The notes under the pieces are model-generated. The model was not told where the DNA came from. It ran no database searches and saw nothing but the letters and a program-made list of their open reading frames with translations. Below are positions 16,969-25,502 of a DNA stretch of 64,000 nucleotides, piece by piece. The first letter of the stretch is position 1, and every line of letters starts with the position of its first letter. The DNA is from CAVQSS01 sp963746605. Lineage in GTDB: Bacteria; Desulfobacterota; RBG-13-43-22. Position numbers and translations under genes: made by a program. Location of the stretch: assembly GCA_963746605.1 (NCBI GenBank), contig CAVVCH010000002.1:1-64000 (forward strand), in the 5' to 3' direction.

Positions 16969-18386
16969 AAAAAAAAGAGGGCCGGGAAACCAGCCCGGAA
17001 AAGCTTTGGGCCGGCCGGTTTTCCCAGGCCGTCGATCCCCTGGTGGAGTCTTTCACGGCCTCGATTCCCTTTGATTTCCGCCTGCTCCCCTACGATATTG
17101 CCGGCAGTCTGGCCCACGTAAAAATGCTGGCCCGTCAGGGCATTCTCTCGAAAAAAAATAGCCGGTTGATCCAGAAGGGACTTCAGGAGATTCTGGCGGA
17201 GTGGTCCCGGGGAGGATTGACCTACACCGTGGCCGATGAAGACGTCCACATGTTCGTGGAAGACCGATTGACTGCGTCGATCGGACCGGCGGGGGGGCAA
17301 TTGCACACCGGCCGGAGCCGCAACGACCAGGTGGCCCTGGACCTGCGGCTGTTCCTGCGGGACCAGATCAATACCCTCCGGCAGGACTTGAAGACCCTTC
17401 AGCAAAATATCCTGGCCGCCGCCCGAAAGCACGAAGAAGTGGTGCTGCCGGGTTATACCCATCTCCAACGGGCGCAGCCGGTACTGCTGGCCCATCACCT
17501 GCTGGCTTACGTGGAGATGTTCTGCCGGGATCAGGAAAGGTTGGGTGAAATCTGGAACCGGGTGAATGTGCTTCCGCTGGGCAGCGCTGCCTTAGCCGGA
17601 ACTACTTTCCCCATTGACCGCCCCTGGGTGGCCCGGGAGCTGGGTTTCCGGACGATCTCCGCCAACAGTATGGACGCCGTCAGCGACCGGGACTTTGTTC
17701 TGGAATTCCTCTCGGCCGGGGCCATCCTGATGATGCATTATTCCAGGTTGGCCGAGGAATTGGTTCTCTGGTCCGGGTCCGAATTTGATTTCGTGGCCAT
17801 CGAGGACTCTTTTTGCACCGGCAGCAGCATTATGCCCCAGAAAAAGAACCCCGATGTGGCTGAATTGATCCGGGGGAAAACCGGGCGGGTCTACGGAAAT
17901 CTAATGGCCGCGCTGACCCTGATGAAGGGCCTTCCCTTGACCTATAACCGGGACCTGCAGGAGGACAAGGAACCGGTCTTTGATACCGTGGATACCCTGT
18001 TGCCCTCCACCCGACTGCTGGCCCGCATGTTTCCCCGAATTGTCTTTAAGGCGCAGGTTATGAAAAGGGCCACCGATCAGGGACACCTCCTGGCCACCGA
18101 CCTGGCGGATTACCTGGTCGGAAAGGGCCTTGATTTCCGCCAGGCCCATCGGGTGGTAGGCGAAATCGTGGCTTACGCGCTGAAGAACGAAAAAGAGCTG
18201 CCGCAGCTCCCGTTGGACCTCCTGCAGCAATTTAGTCCGGTTTTCGATCAGGAAGTCTTTCAGTGGCTGGACTTGGAGACGGCCCTCGCCCGCCGAAACA
18301 CCCCTGGCGGCACGGCTCCCGGTCAGGTGCGTCAAGCCCTAAAGAACATGGAGAAGAAGCTATGCCGACCCGATTACCCTTTTTAA
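16965..18386 (+). CDS. argH: Argininosuccinate lyase
   Basis: Splits argininosuccinate into arginine and fumarate. The protein has 473 residues of the fumarase/aspartase superfamily. Motifs in order are LWAGRFSQAVDPLVE, LHTGRSRNDQVALDLR, TVLPGYTHLQRAQPVL-like VVLPGYTHLQRAQPVL, and the signature GSSIMPQKKNPD with the catalytic serine loop. The start overlaps argG by four bases. The last 25 bases overlap the following lipoprotein gene. Confidence 0.96.
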   Translation: MKKKEGRETSPEKLWAGRFSQAVDPLVESFTASIPFDFRLLPYDIAGSLAHVKMLARQGILSKKNSRLIQKGLQEILAEWSRGGLTYTVADEDVHMFVEDRLTASIGPAGGQLHTGRSRNDQVALDLRLFLRDQINTLRQDLKTLQQNILAAARKHEEVVLPGYTHLQRAQPVLLAHHLLAYVEMFCRDQERLGEIWNRVNVLPLGSAALAGTTFPIDRPWVARELGFRTISANSMDAVSDRDFVLEFLSAGAILMMHYSRLAEELVLWSGSEFDFVAIEDSFCTGSSIMPQKKNPDVAELIRGKTGRVYGNLMAALTLMKGLPLTYNRDLQEDKEPVFDTVDTLLPSTRLLARMFPRIVFKAQVMKRATDQGHLLATDLADYLVGKGLDFRQAHRVVGEIVAYALKNEKELPQLPLDLLQQFSPVFDQEVFQWLDLETALARRNTPGGTAPGQVRQALKNMEKKLCRPDYPF

Positions 18387-19447
18387 GACCTGTCCTGCTG
18401 ATCACGGGATTATTCCTGGCGGTTTTCCTGTTGGGATCCTGCGGAAAAAAGGCCAACCCCGTGGCCCCGGTAAAATATGTTCCCAAGGGGATCGAAGGTC
18501 TGAGCTATGGGATCCAGGGGCAGTCGTTGATCATTTCCTGGTCCGTACCCACATTGAATACCGATGGAAGTCCCCTGGTCGATTTAAAGGGTTTCACGTT
18601 GCGGAAGGGGGCATTCTCCGCGAAGGACTATTGCGCGACCTGCCCGGATGCCTTTCAAGAAAGCCGCTGGATCGATCTTAAGGGGCCCGAATCGCCGGAC
18701 ATCCAGGTGGCTTCCGATCGGGTGGAATTCACTGCCAGCGGGCTTGAACCCGGGAAGGTCTACCTGTATCAGGTGGCGGCCGTCAATACCAGAGGGACTT
18801 CCAGCGAACCGTCGTCCACCCTGAAGGTGACCTGGGATACCCCCTTGTCTCCCCCCCGCTTGACCGATTTGAGACTGAAGAACGAAGGGGTCGAAGTCCT
18901 CTGGGACGCCCCCCAAACCTTGATCGACGGCCAACCGGCCGAAGGGCTGGCCGGGACCTTGGTTTTTCGCCAGGTTCCCTCCGGCCCCTGGGAAAAGCTG
19001 ACTGCCCAACCGGTAAAAGAACGGCTTTACGTCGACACCCAGGTCGAAGAAGGGGGTTCGTATCGCTACCGGCTCAAATCGCTCCGGGAGGTCCATGGGT
19101 CTTTACTGGAAAGCCCCTTGTCGGAAGAGAAATCGATCGAGTTCCTTCGAGTAGTCCCTCCGCCGGCAGTCCAGGAACTGGTAGCCTTTTCCATGCCCAA
19201 GGCCGTGCAATTACGCTGGCAGGGATTGGACAGCCGTCAGGTTCAGGGATATTATCTCTACCGCCGGACGGCCCAGGAAAAGACCCCGCTGCGGATCACT
19301 CGCCAGGTCGTCGCGGATACTATTTTTGAAGATTCCCAGGTTCAACCGGGGGTGCCTTATTTTTACTCCGTCAGCGCCGTGGGCCCGGCTCCCCATGCCA
19401 CGGAAGGCCCCCGCTCTAAAGAAGTTGAAATCCAATATCTGCCCTGA
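18362..19447 (+). CDS. Lipoprotein with fibronectin type III-like domains
   Basis: The protein has 361 residues. A short basic start, a hydrophobic stretch and the lipobox FLLGSC (Cys about residue 23) mark a lipoprotein. Two or three fibronectin type III-like units follow; visible landmarks are LSYGIQGQSLIISWSVP, GLEPGKVYLYQVAAVN and VQPGVPYFYSVSAVG. A similar lipoprotein between argH and lysA is a recurrent arrangement in Desulfobacterota as I recall. The short KKANPVAPVKY after the Cys resembles LptM/YifL, which modulates LPS transport, but the FN3 part is extra. The ATG at 18362 overlaps argH. Confidence 0.75.
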   Translation: MPTRLPFLRPVLLITGLFLAVFLLGSCGKKANPVAPVKYVPKGIEGLSYGIQGQSLIISWSVPTLNTDGSPLVDLKGFTLRKGAFSAKDYCATCPDAFQESRWIDLKGPESPDIQVASDRVEFTASGLEPGKVYLYQVAAVNTRGTSSEPSSTLKVTWDTPLSPPRLTDLRLKNEGVEVLWDAPQTLIDGQPAEGLAGTLVFRQVPSGPWEKLTAQPVKERLYVDTQVEEGGSYRYRLKSLREVHGSLLESPLSEEKSIEFLRVVPPPAVQELVAFSMPKAVQLRWQGLDSRQVQGYYLYRRTAQEKTPLRITRQVVADTIFEDSQVQPGVPYFYSVSAVGPAPHATEGPRSKEVEIQYLP

Positions 19448-19457
19448 GGATTAAAGG

Positions 19458-20717
19458 ATGCATCATTTTCATTACCGGAAGGGGACCCTTTACGCCGAAG
19501 ACACGGCCATTCCTATGATCGCCCAGTCCGTGGGCACCCCTTTTTATTTGTACAGCTCGGCCACCCTGACCCATCATTTTAAATCCTTTGACGGGGCCTT
19601 TTCGCGGGTACCGCACCTCACCTGTTATGCCCTGAAGGCCAATCCCAATCTGGCGCTGCTGCGCCTCCTGGGACGCCTGGGAAGCGGGGCGGACATTGTC
19701 TCCGGCGGAGAGTTGTACCGCGCCCTGCGAGCCGGCATTCCTCCGGAAAAGATTGTCTATTCCGGCGTCGGCAAGACCGAGGACGAGATAACCTTCGCCC
19801 TGAAAAAGAAGATCCTGTTACTCAACGTGGAGTCGCCGGAGGAACTGCGGTTGATCGACCGGGTGGCGGCCCGACTACGGAAAAAGGCCCCTATTGCCAT
19901 CCGGGTCAACCCGGATATTGACCCTCAGACCCATCCCTATATCTCCACCGGGTTGAAGAAAAACAAATTCGGGATCAATATCCAGGAATCCGTCCATCAA
20001 TATCAATTGGCCCGGGAATTGCGCCATATCGAAATCCGGGGAGTGGACTGCCATATAGGTTCCCAATTGCTCAAGACCGATCCCTTTCTCGAGGCCGTCA
20101 AGAAGTTGAAGAAATTGATTCAGCAGTTGACCGAAATGGGAATCCAGGTTCGTTACCTTGATCTGGGAGGAGGGTTAGGCATTACCTATGACCAGGAAGA
20201 ACCTCCGCGGCCGCAGGAATACGCCCGCGCCATCATTCAGGAATTGGGACGGGGCCCGTATACCCTGATTCTGGAGCCGGGCCGGGTCCTGGTCGGGAAT
20301 GCCGGGATCTTGGTCACCCGGGTCTTGTATCTGAAAAAAGGGGAAGAGAAGAATTTTATTGTGGTGGATGCCGGGATGAACGATCTGCTCCGGCCGTCCC
20401 TGTACGGCTCCTTCCACCTCATCCAGCCGGTGGTCAAGAATCAGCGCCGGAAAATAACGGCCGATGTGGTCGGTCCGATCTGCGAGAGCGGCGACTTTCT
20501 GGGAAAAGATCGCCTGTTGCCCCTGCCCGAGGCCGGTGATCTGTTGGCCGTGATGAGCGCCGGGGCTTACGGTTTTTCCATGTCCAGCAACTACAATGCC
20601 CGCCCCCGGATGGCTGAAATACTCAGTGAGGGAAAGAAATTTCATGTCATTCGCCGGCGGGAGCGCTACCCCAACCTGGTGGCCCTCGAACAAATACCGG
20701 CTTTCTTGAAAGGATAA
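19458..20717 (+). CDS. lysA: Diaminopimelate decarboxylase
   Basis: Final step of lysine synthesis, meso-DAP to lysine. The protein has 419 residues. The PLP lysine is in TCYALKANPNLALLRLL, the glycine-rich phosphate site is LDLGGGLGITY, the HIGSQ motif is present (CHIGSQLLK), and the C-terminal GPICESGDFLGKDR contributes the active-site cysteine of the dimer partner. AGAYGFSMSSNYNARPRMAE completes the fold. The ATG lies 11 bases after the lipoprotein stop. Confidence 0.96.
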   Translation: MHHFHYRKGTLYAEDTAIPMIAQSVGTPFYLYSSATLTHHFKSFDGAFSRVPHLTCYALKANPNLALLRLLGRLGSGADIVSGGELYRALRAGIPPEKIVYSGVGKTEDEITFALKKKILLLNVESPEELRLIDRVAARLRKKAPIAIRVNPDIDPQTHPYISTGLKKNKFGINIQESVHQYQLARELRHIEIRGVDCHIGSQLLKTDPFLEAVKKLKKLIQQLTEMGIQVRYLDLGGGLGITYDQEEPPRPQEYARAIIQELGRGPYTLILEPGRVLVGNAGILVTRVLYLKKGEEKNFIVVDAGMNDLLRPSLYGSFHLIQPVVKNQRRKITADVVGPICESGDFLGKDRLLPLPEAGDLLAVMSAGAYGFSMSSNYNARPRMAEILSEGKKFHVIRRRERYPNLVALEQIPAFLKG

Positions 20718-20741
20718 AAGACAAGGATAGAGGATAAAAGG

Positions 20742-20898
20742 TGATGGACTCGCCAAAAGTCCATCAACAGCCCGAGGGCGATTAAGCCCCGGGCTGGGGT
20801 AGGGGTGGGACCATTTGAATTCACTTCAAATGGCGGGGGAGGGGGAGCCCTCCCCCGCCGAGCAGAAAGTCGTTTTTTGACTTTTTGCGAGGTTATCA
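20742..20898 (+). repeat. Five-hairpin repeat element, copy 2 (before dapF)
   Basis: This second copy of the 14706-14860 element has the same five hairpins. Hairpin 1 is TGATGGACT / AGTCCATCA, hairpin 2 is AGCCCG-A-GGGC / GCCCCGGGCT with the same GATTAA loop, and hairpins 3 and 5 are unchanged. The outer ends, TGATGGACTCGCCAAAAGTC and the reverse complement of the right end, match at 16 of 20 positions like terminal inverted repeats. The element ends four bases before the dapF ATG. Confidence 0.85.
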
Positions 20899-20901
20899 AA
20901 G

Positions 20902-21738
20902 ATGGATGTTGCGGCCAACTTAAAAATCGTTAAAATGAGCGGCTCGGGGAACGATTTTATCCTCTTCGACCACCGGACCAGACAATTTTCCGACGCGGTC
21001 ATGATCCAGCTGACCCGTCTTCTATGCCGGCGCGGAATGGCGGTAGGGGCCGACGGAATGATCTTTATCGAGCCTTCGGAACGGTACGATTTTAAATGGC
21101 GGTTTTTTAACGCCGACGGCAGCGAGGCTGAGATGTGCGGTAATGGGGGCCGATGCGCGGCCCGTTTTGCCCGGCTTATCGGCCTGGCCGGTCCCGAGAT
21201 GACTTTCGAAACCATCGCCGGTCCTATTCAGGCCCGGGTTGAAGGCCGCGTCGTCAAGCTGCAACTCCCGGTCCCCAAAGACATCCGAATGGATCAGGAG
21301 ATCGCCCTGGGAGCGGAACGGGTCTTGATCGATTTCATCAACACCGGCGTCCCTCACACCCTCCTCTGGGTAGAGGATGTGGAAACGGTGGCTATTAGCG
21401 ACCTCGGACCGCAGATTCGATTTCATCCCCATTTTCAGCCGGCCGGGACCAACGTGAATTTCGTCCGGCGGGAGGAGGATCACACCCTTTCCCTGCGCAC
21501 CTACGAGCGGGGTGTGGAGGCCGAGACCCTGGCCTGCGGAACCGGGGCGGTGGCCGCGGCCTCCATTGCCTATCGCAAAGGATGGGTCCGATCCCCCGTG
21601 GCGGTCCGGACCCGCGGGGGGGAGGTTCTGGTGGTCCACCTGGATGCGGATGGCAGCGGAGGGATCGGGGCCGTGTATCTGGAGGGAATGGTCACCTTGG
21701 TATTCCAGGGAGAGGTCTTCCCGGAGGTCCTCGAATAA
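20902..21738 (+). CDS. dapF: Diaminopimelate epimerase
   Basis: Interconverts LL-DAP and meso-DAP. The protein has 278 residues. The two catalytic cysteines are in AEMCGNGGRCAARF and ETLACGTGAVAAAS, and the N-terminus MSGSGNDFILFDHR is typical. It comes directly after a structured repeat and 15 bases before dapB. In many relatives dapA lies between dapF and dapB; here it is absent. Confidence 0.95.
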   Translation: MDVAANLKIVKMSGSGNDFILFDHRTRQFSDAVMIQLTRLLCRRGMAVGADGMIFIEPSERYDFKWRFFNADGSEAEMCGNGGRCAARFARLIGLAGPEMTFETIAGPIQARVEGRVVKLQLPVPKDIRMDQEIALGAERVLIDFINTGVPHTLLWVEDVETVAISDLGPQIRFHPHFQPAGTNVNFVRREEDHTLSLRTYERGVEAETLACGTGAVAAASIAYRKGWVRSPVAVRTRGGEVLVVHLDADGSGGIGAVYLEGMVTLVFQGEVFPEVLE

Positions 21739-21753
21739 TAACGGAGGGAACGG

Positions 21754-22596
21754 ATGATTAAGACTATTGTGGCCGGGGCCGGCGGAAGGATGGGAGGCAG
21801 AATCATCCAACTGATCCAGGAAAGTCCGGATATGATGCTGACCGGGGCTTTGGAAAAGGAAGGGCATCCCGCGGTCGGGCGGGATCTGGGCGAATGGCTG
21901 GGGTTGGGAAAGATGAATCTGCCCATCGTGACCGGGCTTGAAACATTGATCCCCGGAGGGGAGGTACTTATCGATTTCACCTTCCATTCCGCCTCCCTGG
22001 AGCATATCCGCCTGGCCGCCGACGGCCCTATCGCGATGGTGATCGGCAGCACCGGGTTCAGCGGCGAAGAAATGGCAGAGGTCAAGCAATTGGCCCAACG
22101 GATACCCTGCGTGCTGGCGCCCAACATGAGCGTAGGAGTCAATGCCTTATTCAAGATCGTCGGGGAGCTGGCCCGGATTTTGGGTGAGGGGTATGACCTG
22201 GAAATCCTGGAAGTGCATCATAAGATGAAAAAAGATGCCCCCAGCGGGACGGCTTTGAAGCTGGCCCAGGTCCTGGCCCAGGCCCGCTCGCTGGACCTGG
22301 ACCAGGCGGCCGTCTATGAGCGTAAAGGGATCATCGGGGAACGCAAGCCGGATGAAATCGGCATCCAGACCTTCCGCGCCGGGGATATTATCGGGGAACA
22401 TACGGTGCTTTTCGGCGGGATGGGGGAACGGATCGAGATCACCCACCGGGCGCACAGCCGGGATACCTTTGCCCGGGGCGCCCTGCGGGCGGCCCGCTGG
22501 CTGGTCGGGAAGCCGAACGGGTTGTACGACATGCAGGATGTGCTGGGACTTAAAGAAAAGACGCCGGGCGCGGAGCGCGGAGCGCCGAGCGTCTGA
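21754..22596 (+). CDS. dapB: 4-hydroxy-tetrahydrodipicolinate reductase
   Basis: Reduces the DapA product to tetrahydrodipicolinate using NAD(P)H. The protein has 280 residues. The Rossmann motif VAGAGGRMGGRII is at the N-terminus, and the catalytic LEVHHKMKKDAPSGTALKLA is intact. The normal family ending GLYDMQDVLGL is followed here by about 14 extra residues (KEKTPGAERGAPSV) encoded by a GC-rich palindromic repeat, so a repeat has extended the C-terminus. Confidence 0.95.
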   Translation: MIKTIVAGAGGRMGGRIIQLIQESPDMMLTGALEKEGHPAVGRDLGEWLGLGKMNLPIVTGLETLIPGGEVLIDFTFHSASLEHIRLAADGPIAMVIGSTGFSGEEMAEVKQLAQRIPCVLAPNMSVGVNALFKIVGELARILGEGYDLEILEVHHKMKKDAPSGTALKLAQVLAQARSLDLDQAAVYERKGIIGERKPDEIGIQTFRAGDIIGEHTVLFGGMGERIEITHRAHSRDTFARGALRAARWLVGKPNGLYDMQDVLGLKEKTPGAERGAPSV

Positions 22597-22685
22597 TTCC
22601 CTTTTAGTCCGATTTAACAAATGGGGCCATCAATCGAATAGCTAACCATCTTTACGCTTCGCGCTCGGCGCTCAGCGTTTTTTTT
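22563..22685. repeat. GC-rich inverted repeat spanning the dapB end, with T-run
   Basis: GAGCGCGGAGCGCCGAGCGT at the end of dapB and ACGCTTCGCGCTCGGCGCTC at 22655-22674 are inverted copies about 60 bases apart. The right arm is followed by eight T, so the pair could act as a large terminator for the lys cluster as well as being a dispersed repeat. Confidence 0.55.
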
Positions 22686-22692
22686 CCGGACT

Positions 22693-23457
22693 ATGCCTAC
22701 ATTCATACACTATCTTTATCAGGGAAAAGAAGCCTACGGACTCCTGGAGACCGAGGATCGTATCCGTCCAATTTCAGGAGATCCGTTCCGCGGCTATCAA
22801 CCCGCAGAGGGATCGGTGGCCGTGAAGGAGATCAAAACCCTGCCCCCCTGCCGTCCCGGCAAGATCATTTGCCTGGGGTTGAACTACCGGGACCATGCCC
22901 AAGAATTCAATCTGGAGGTGCCGGCGGAACCCCTGATTTTCATGAAGCCGCCCTCGGCGGTTATCGCCGCCGAGGAAAAGATCAGGATTCCGGCCATGAG
23001 CCGGCGGGTCGATTACGAGGCTGAACTGGCGGTTATTATCGGGCGGACCTGTCGAAATGTTCCCCGGGAAGCGGCTTTTTCCCATATCCTGGGGTATACC
23101 TGTCTGAACGATGTCACCGCCCGGGATCTGCAAAACCAGGACGGACAATGGACCAGGGCCAAGGGTTTTGATACCTTCTGCCCGATCGGTCCCTGCCTGG
23201 TGACCGGCATCGATCCAGGGGATCTGGCGGTGCAGTCTTTTCTGAACGGGGAGCTGTGCCAATCCTCTCGAACGAGCCAGTTGATTTTTTCCATTCCGGA
23301 ACTGGTGGAGTTTATCTCCCGGGTCATGACCCTTTTCCCGGGGGATATTATTTCGACGGGCACCCCTTCGGGAGTGGGCCCCATGAAGGCCGGGGATCGG
23401 GTGGAGGTTTATGTGGAGCAGGTGGGGAGGCTGGTCAATACCGTAGCGGCTGAATAA
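22693..23457 (+). CDS. Fumarylacetoacetate hydrolase family protein
   Basis: The protein has 254 residues. It carries the FAH-superfamily core: LGLNYRDHAQEFN, IFMKPPSAV, the metal-binding acidic residues in VDYEAELAVIIG, and DVTARDLQ with a lysine in RAKGFDTFCPIGP. Members act as ureidoglycolate lyase-like, acylpyruvase or oxaloacetate decarboxylase enzymes, and the sequence does not say which. Oxaloacetate or acylpyruvate clearance is a fair guess given its broad distribution. It lies between dapB and the LL-DAP-type aminotransferase without an obvious link to lysine synthesis. Confidence 0.85.
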   Translation: MPTFIHYLYQGKEAYGLLETEDRIRPISGDPFRGYQPAEGSVAVKEIKTLPPCRPGKIICLGLNYRDHAQEFNLEVPAEPLIFMKPPSAVIAAEEKIRIPAMSRRVDYEAELAVIIGRTCRNVPREAAFSHILGYTCLNDVTARDLQNQDGQWTRAKGFDTFCPIGPCLVTGIDPGDLAVQSFLNGELCQSSRTSQLIFSIPELVEFISRVMTLFPGDIISTGTPSGVGPMKAGDRVEVYVEQVGRLVNTVAAE

Positions 23458-23523
23458 TGAGGGGTCACATAATTAATAATCAATTGTTAACTATTAATTG
23501 TTAATGAAGGAGACTTTGTCTAA

Positions 23524-24693
23524 ATGGATTGGATAACCAAGGCCGAGCGGCTGCGACAGCTTCCGCCTTACCTCTTTATGGAAATTGATCGCTTAAAGGC
23601 CGAGGTCCGGGCCAAGGGAGTGGATATTATCGACCTGGGGGTCGGCGACCCGGATCTGCCTACCCCGGAACACATTTTGAATCGGCTTATTGAGGCGACT
23701 CGGGACCCTGCCAACCACCGCTATCCCTCCTATTCCGGGATGAATGATTTCCGAAAGTCGGTGGCGGCCTGGTACCGGCGCCGTTTTGACGTCTCCCTGG
23801 ACCCGGATGAGGAGGTGGTTACCCTGATCGGTTCCAAGGAGGGGATCGCCCATTTCCCGCTGGCCTTTATTAATCCCGGTGACTACGCCCTGATGACCAG
23901 CCCCGGATATCCGGTGTATTTCAGCGGAACTTTGTTTGCCGGAGGCCGGTCCTATTTCCTGCCCTTGCGGAAGGAGAATCATTTCCTGCCTGATTTATCC
24001 CAAATTCCGGGGGAAGTGGCCGGGCAAGCCAAGGTCCTGTTCATCAACTATCCGAATAACCCCACGGCGGCGGTGGCCGATCGTTCTTTCTTTGAAACGG
24101 TGGTGGCCTTCGCTCGTGAACACCAAATCATCATCGCCCACGATGCCGCTTATTCCGAGGTCGCCTACGACGGCTACCGGCCCTTGAGCTTTCTGGAGGT
24201 CCCGGGGGCCAAAGAGGTGGGTCTCGAGTTCCATTCCTTGTCGAAAACGTATAACATGACCGGCTGGCGTATCGGGTTTGCCGTGGGCAATGCCCGACTG
24301 ATCGGCGGTCTGAGCCAGGTTAAAAGCAACATTGATTCCGGGGCCCCTCAGGCCATCCAATGGGCGGGTATCGAGGCCTTGGAGGGACCTCAATCGTGTC
24401 TGGAAGAAATGCTGACCGTTTACCGGAAGCGGCGGGATCTGATGGTCCGGGGACTACGTCAGATCGGCTTGTCCGTGGATTCTCCCAAGGCCTCTTTCTA
24501 TCTGTGGGTGGAAGTCCCGAAAGGGTATACTTCCGCACAGACCACCCTGCATCTGCTCCAGCAGGCCGGGATTGTCACCACTCCCGGCAACGGCTTCGGT
24601 GATCCGGGGGAAGGCTATTTTCGCATCTCCCTGACTGTACCCCAGGAAAGGTTGGAGGAGGCGGTCGCCCGCCTCGGTCGGGTCGGATTTTAG
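23524..24693 (+). CDS. dapL: LL-diaminopimelate aminotransferase-type enzyme
   Basis: PLP class I/II aminotransferase of 389 residues. The PLP lysine is in EFHSLSKTYNMTGWRIGFAVG. The opening AERLRQLPPYLFMEIDRLK with DLGVGDPDLPTPEHI and PSYSGMNDFR resembles the DapL-like group (DapL2 type) that converts tetrahydrodipicolinate straight to LL-DAP. The context with lysA, dapF and dapB supports this, and no dapD/dapE/dapC genes are seen. A general aspartate or alanine aminotransferase remains possible. Start ATG is preceded by AAGGAGA. Confidence 0.82.
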   Translation: MDWITKAERLRQLPPYLFMEIDRLKAEVRAKGVDIIDLGVGDPDLPTPEHILNRLIEATRDPANHRYPSYSGMNDFRKSVAAWYRRRFDVSLDPDEEVVTLIGSKEGIAHFPLAFINPGDYALMTSPGYPVYFSGTLFAGGRSYFLPLRKENHFLPDLSQIPGEVAGQAKVLFINYPNNPTAAVADRSFFETVVAFAREHQIIIAHDAAYSEVAYDGYRPLSFLEVPGAKEVGLEFHSLSKTYNMTGWRIGFAVGNARLIGGLSQVKSNIDSGAPQAIQWAGIEALEGPQSCLEEMLTVYRKRRDLMVRGLRQIGLSVDSPKASFYLWVEVPKGYTSAQTTLHLLQQAGIVTTPGNGFGDPGEGYFRISLTVPQERLEEAVARLGRVGF

Positions 24694-25198
24694 TGGACCG
24701 GCATCGGGTGTTCATTGCCGTCGGATCCAACCGGGGGGATAAAAAAAAAATTGTGAAAAGGCCCTGGAAGGACTGACCGAGGATCCGGATAATCGGATTT
24801 TACGTCAATCCTCCTGGTACCTGACCCAACCGGTGGGAATGAACGATCCGGAATGGTTCGTCAATGGGGCTTTTCTCCTGGAAACCGGACAGACGCCGGG
24901 GGAACTGTTGGAAACACTGCATAAAATTGAGAGTCGCTTAGGCCGGGAGCGGACCGTTAAATGGGGCCCCCGGACCATCGATCTGGACATCCTTTTTTAT
25001 GATGATCGGGTGATTCAGGAGGTCGACCTGGTAATCCCTCATCCCGAACTGGAAAAAAGGCATTTTGTGCTGGATCCTCTATCGGAAATAGCCCCTGATC
25101 TGATTCATCCGGTTAGTGGAAAAACAATAAGGCAATTAAAAGAAGCCCTGGAGACCGGCGAGCAAGCGATTCATAAAATGCCGATAGACCCGGTTTAA
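24693..25198 (+). CDS. folK: 2-amino-4-hydroxy-6-hydroxymethyldihydropteridine diphosphokinase (frameshifted)
   Basis: Folate pathway enzyme HPPK. It starts with GTG overlapping the previous stop (VDRHRVFIAVGSNRGDKK). The frame is lost in a run of ten A (24741-24750). One more A would give KKNCEKALEGLTED and continue into the intact remainder, which includes SSWYLTQPVG, FVNGAFLLET, the metal-binding TIDLDILFYDD and LVIPHPELEKRHFVL. Because HPPK is normally essential and the break is in a homopolymer, a base-calling error is the best explanation. Confidence 0.88.
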
Positions 25199-25215
25199 CT
25201 TTTTTGGTTTAAAAA

Positions 25216-25482
25216 ATGATCAAATGGATTATAATTTTAATTGTGCTCTATCTGGCGTATCGGTTTGTTCGACAGAGCGCGCTTTTTAAGGCACCTCCCG
25301 GGAAAAGAGCCCCGGCGGAAATACAGGACGAGATGGTCCAGGACCCGGTGTGTAAAACCTATGTGCCCAAACGGATGGCCCTGGAAGGGAACCGGTCCGA
25401 TGGGCACAAGGAATATTTTTGCAGCGCTGAATGCCGGGATAATTATCTAAAGAAAAGAACCTCAAGAACCGATAATAAATAA
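25216..25482 (+). CDS. Small membrane-anchored protein with a Cys-containing YHS-like segment
   Basis: The protein has 88 residues. An N-terminal membrane helix (IKWIIILIVLYLAYRFV) is followed by a linker and a compact segment EMVQDPVCKTYVPKRMA ... HKEYFCSAECRDNYL. The three cysteines (DPVC, FCSAEC) match the pattern of YHS/TRASH-like metal-binding domains and the PP0621 family. Metal sensing or trafficking is only an inference. It lies between folK and the transaldolase gene. Confidence 0.7.
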   Translation: MIKWIIILIVLYLAYRFVRQSALFKAPPGKRAPAEIQDEMVQDPVCKTYVPKRMALEGNRSDGHKEYFCSAECRDNYLKKRTSRTDNK

Positions 25483-25502
25483 TCAGCCGGAAAGGGTTTG
25501 GA

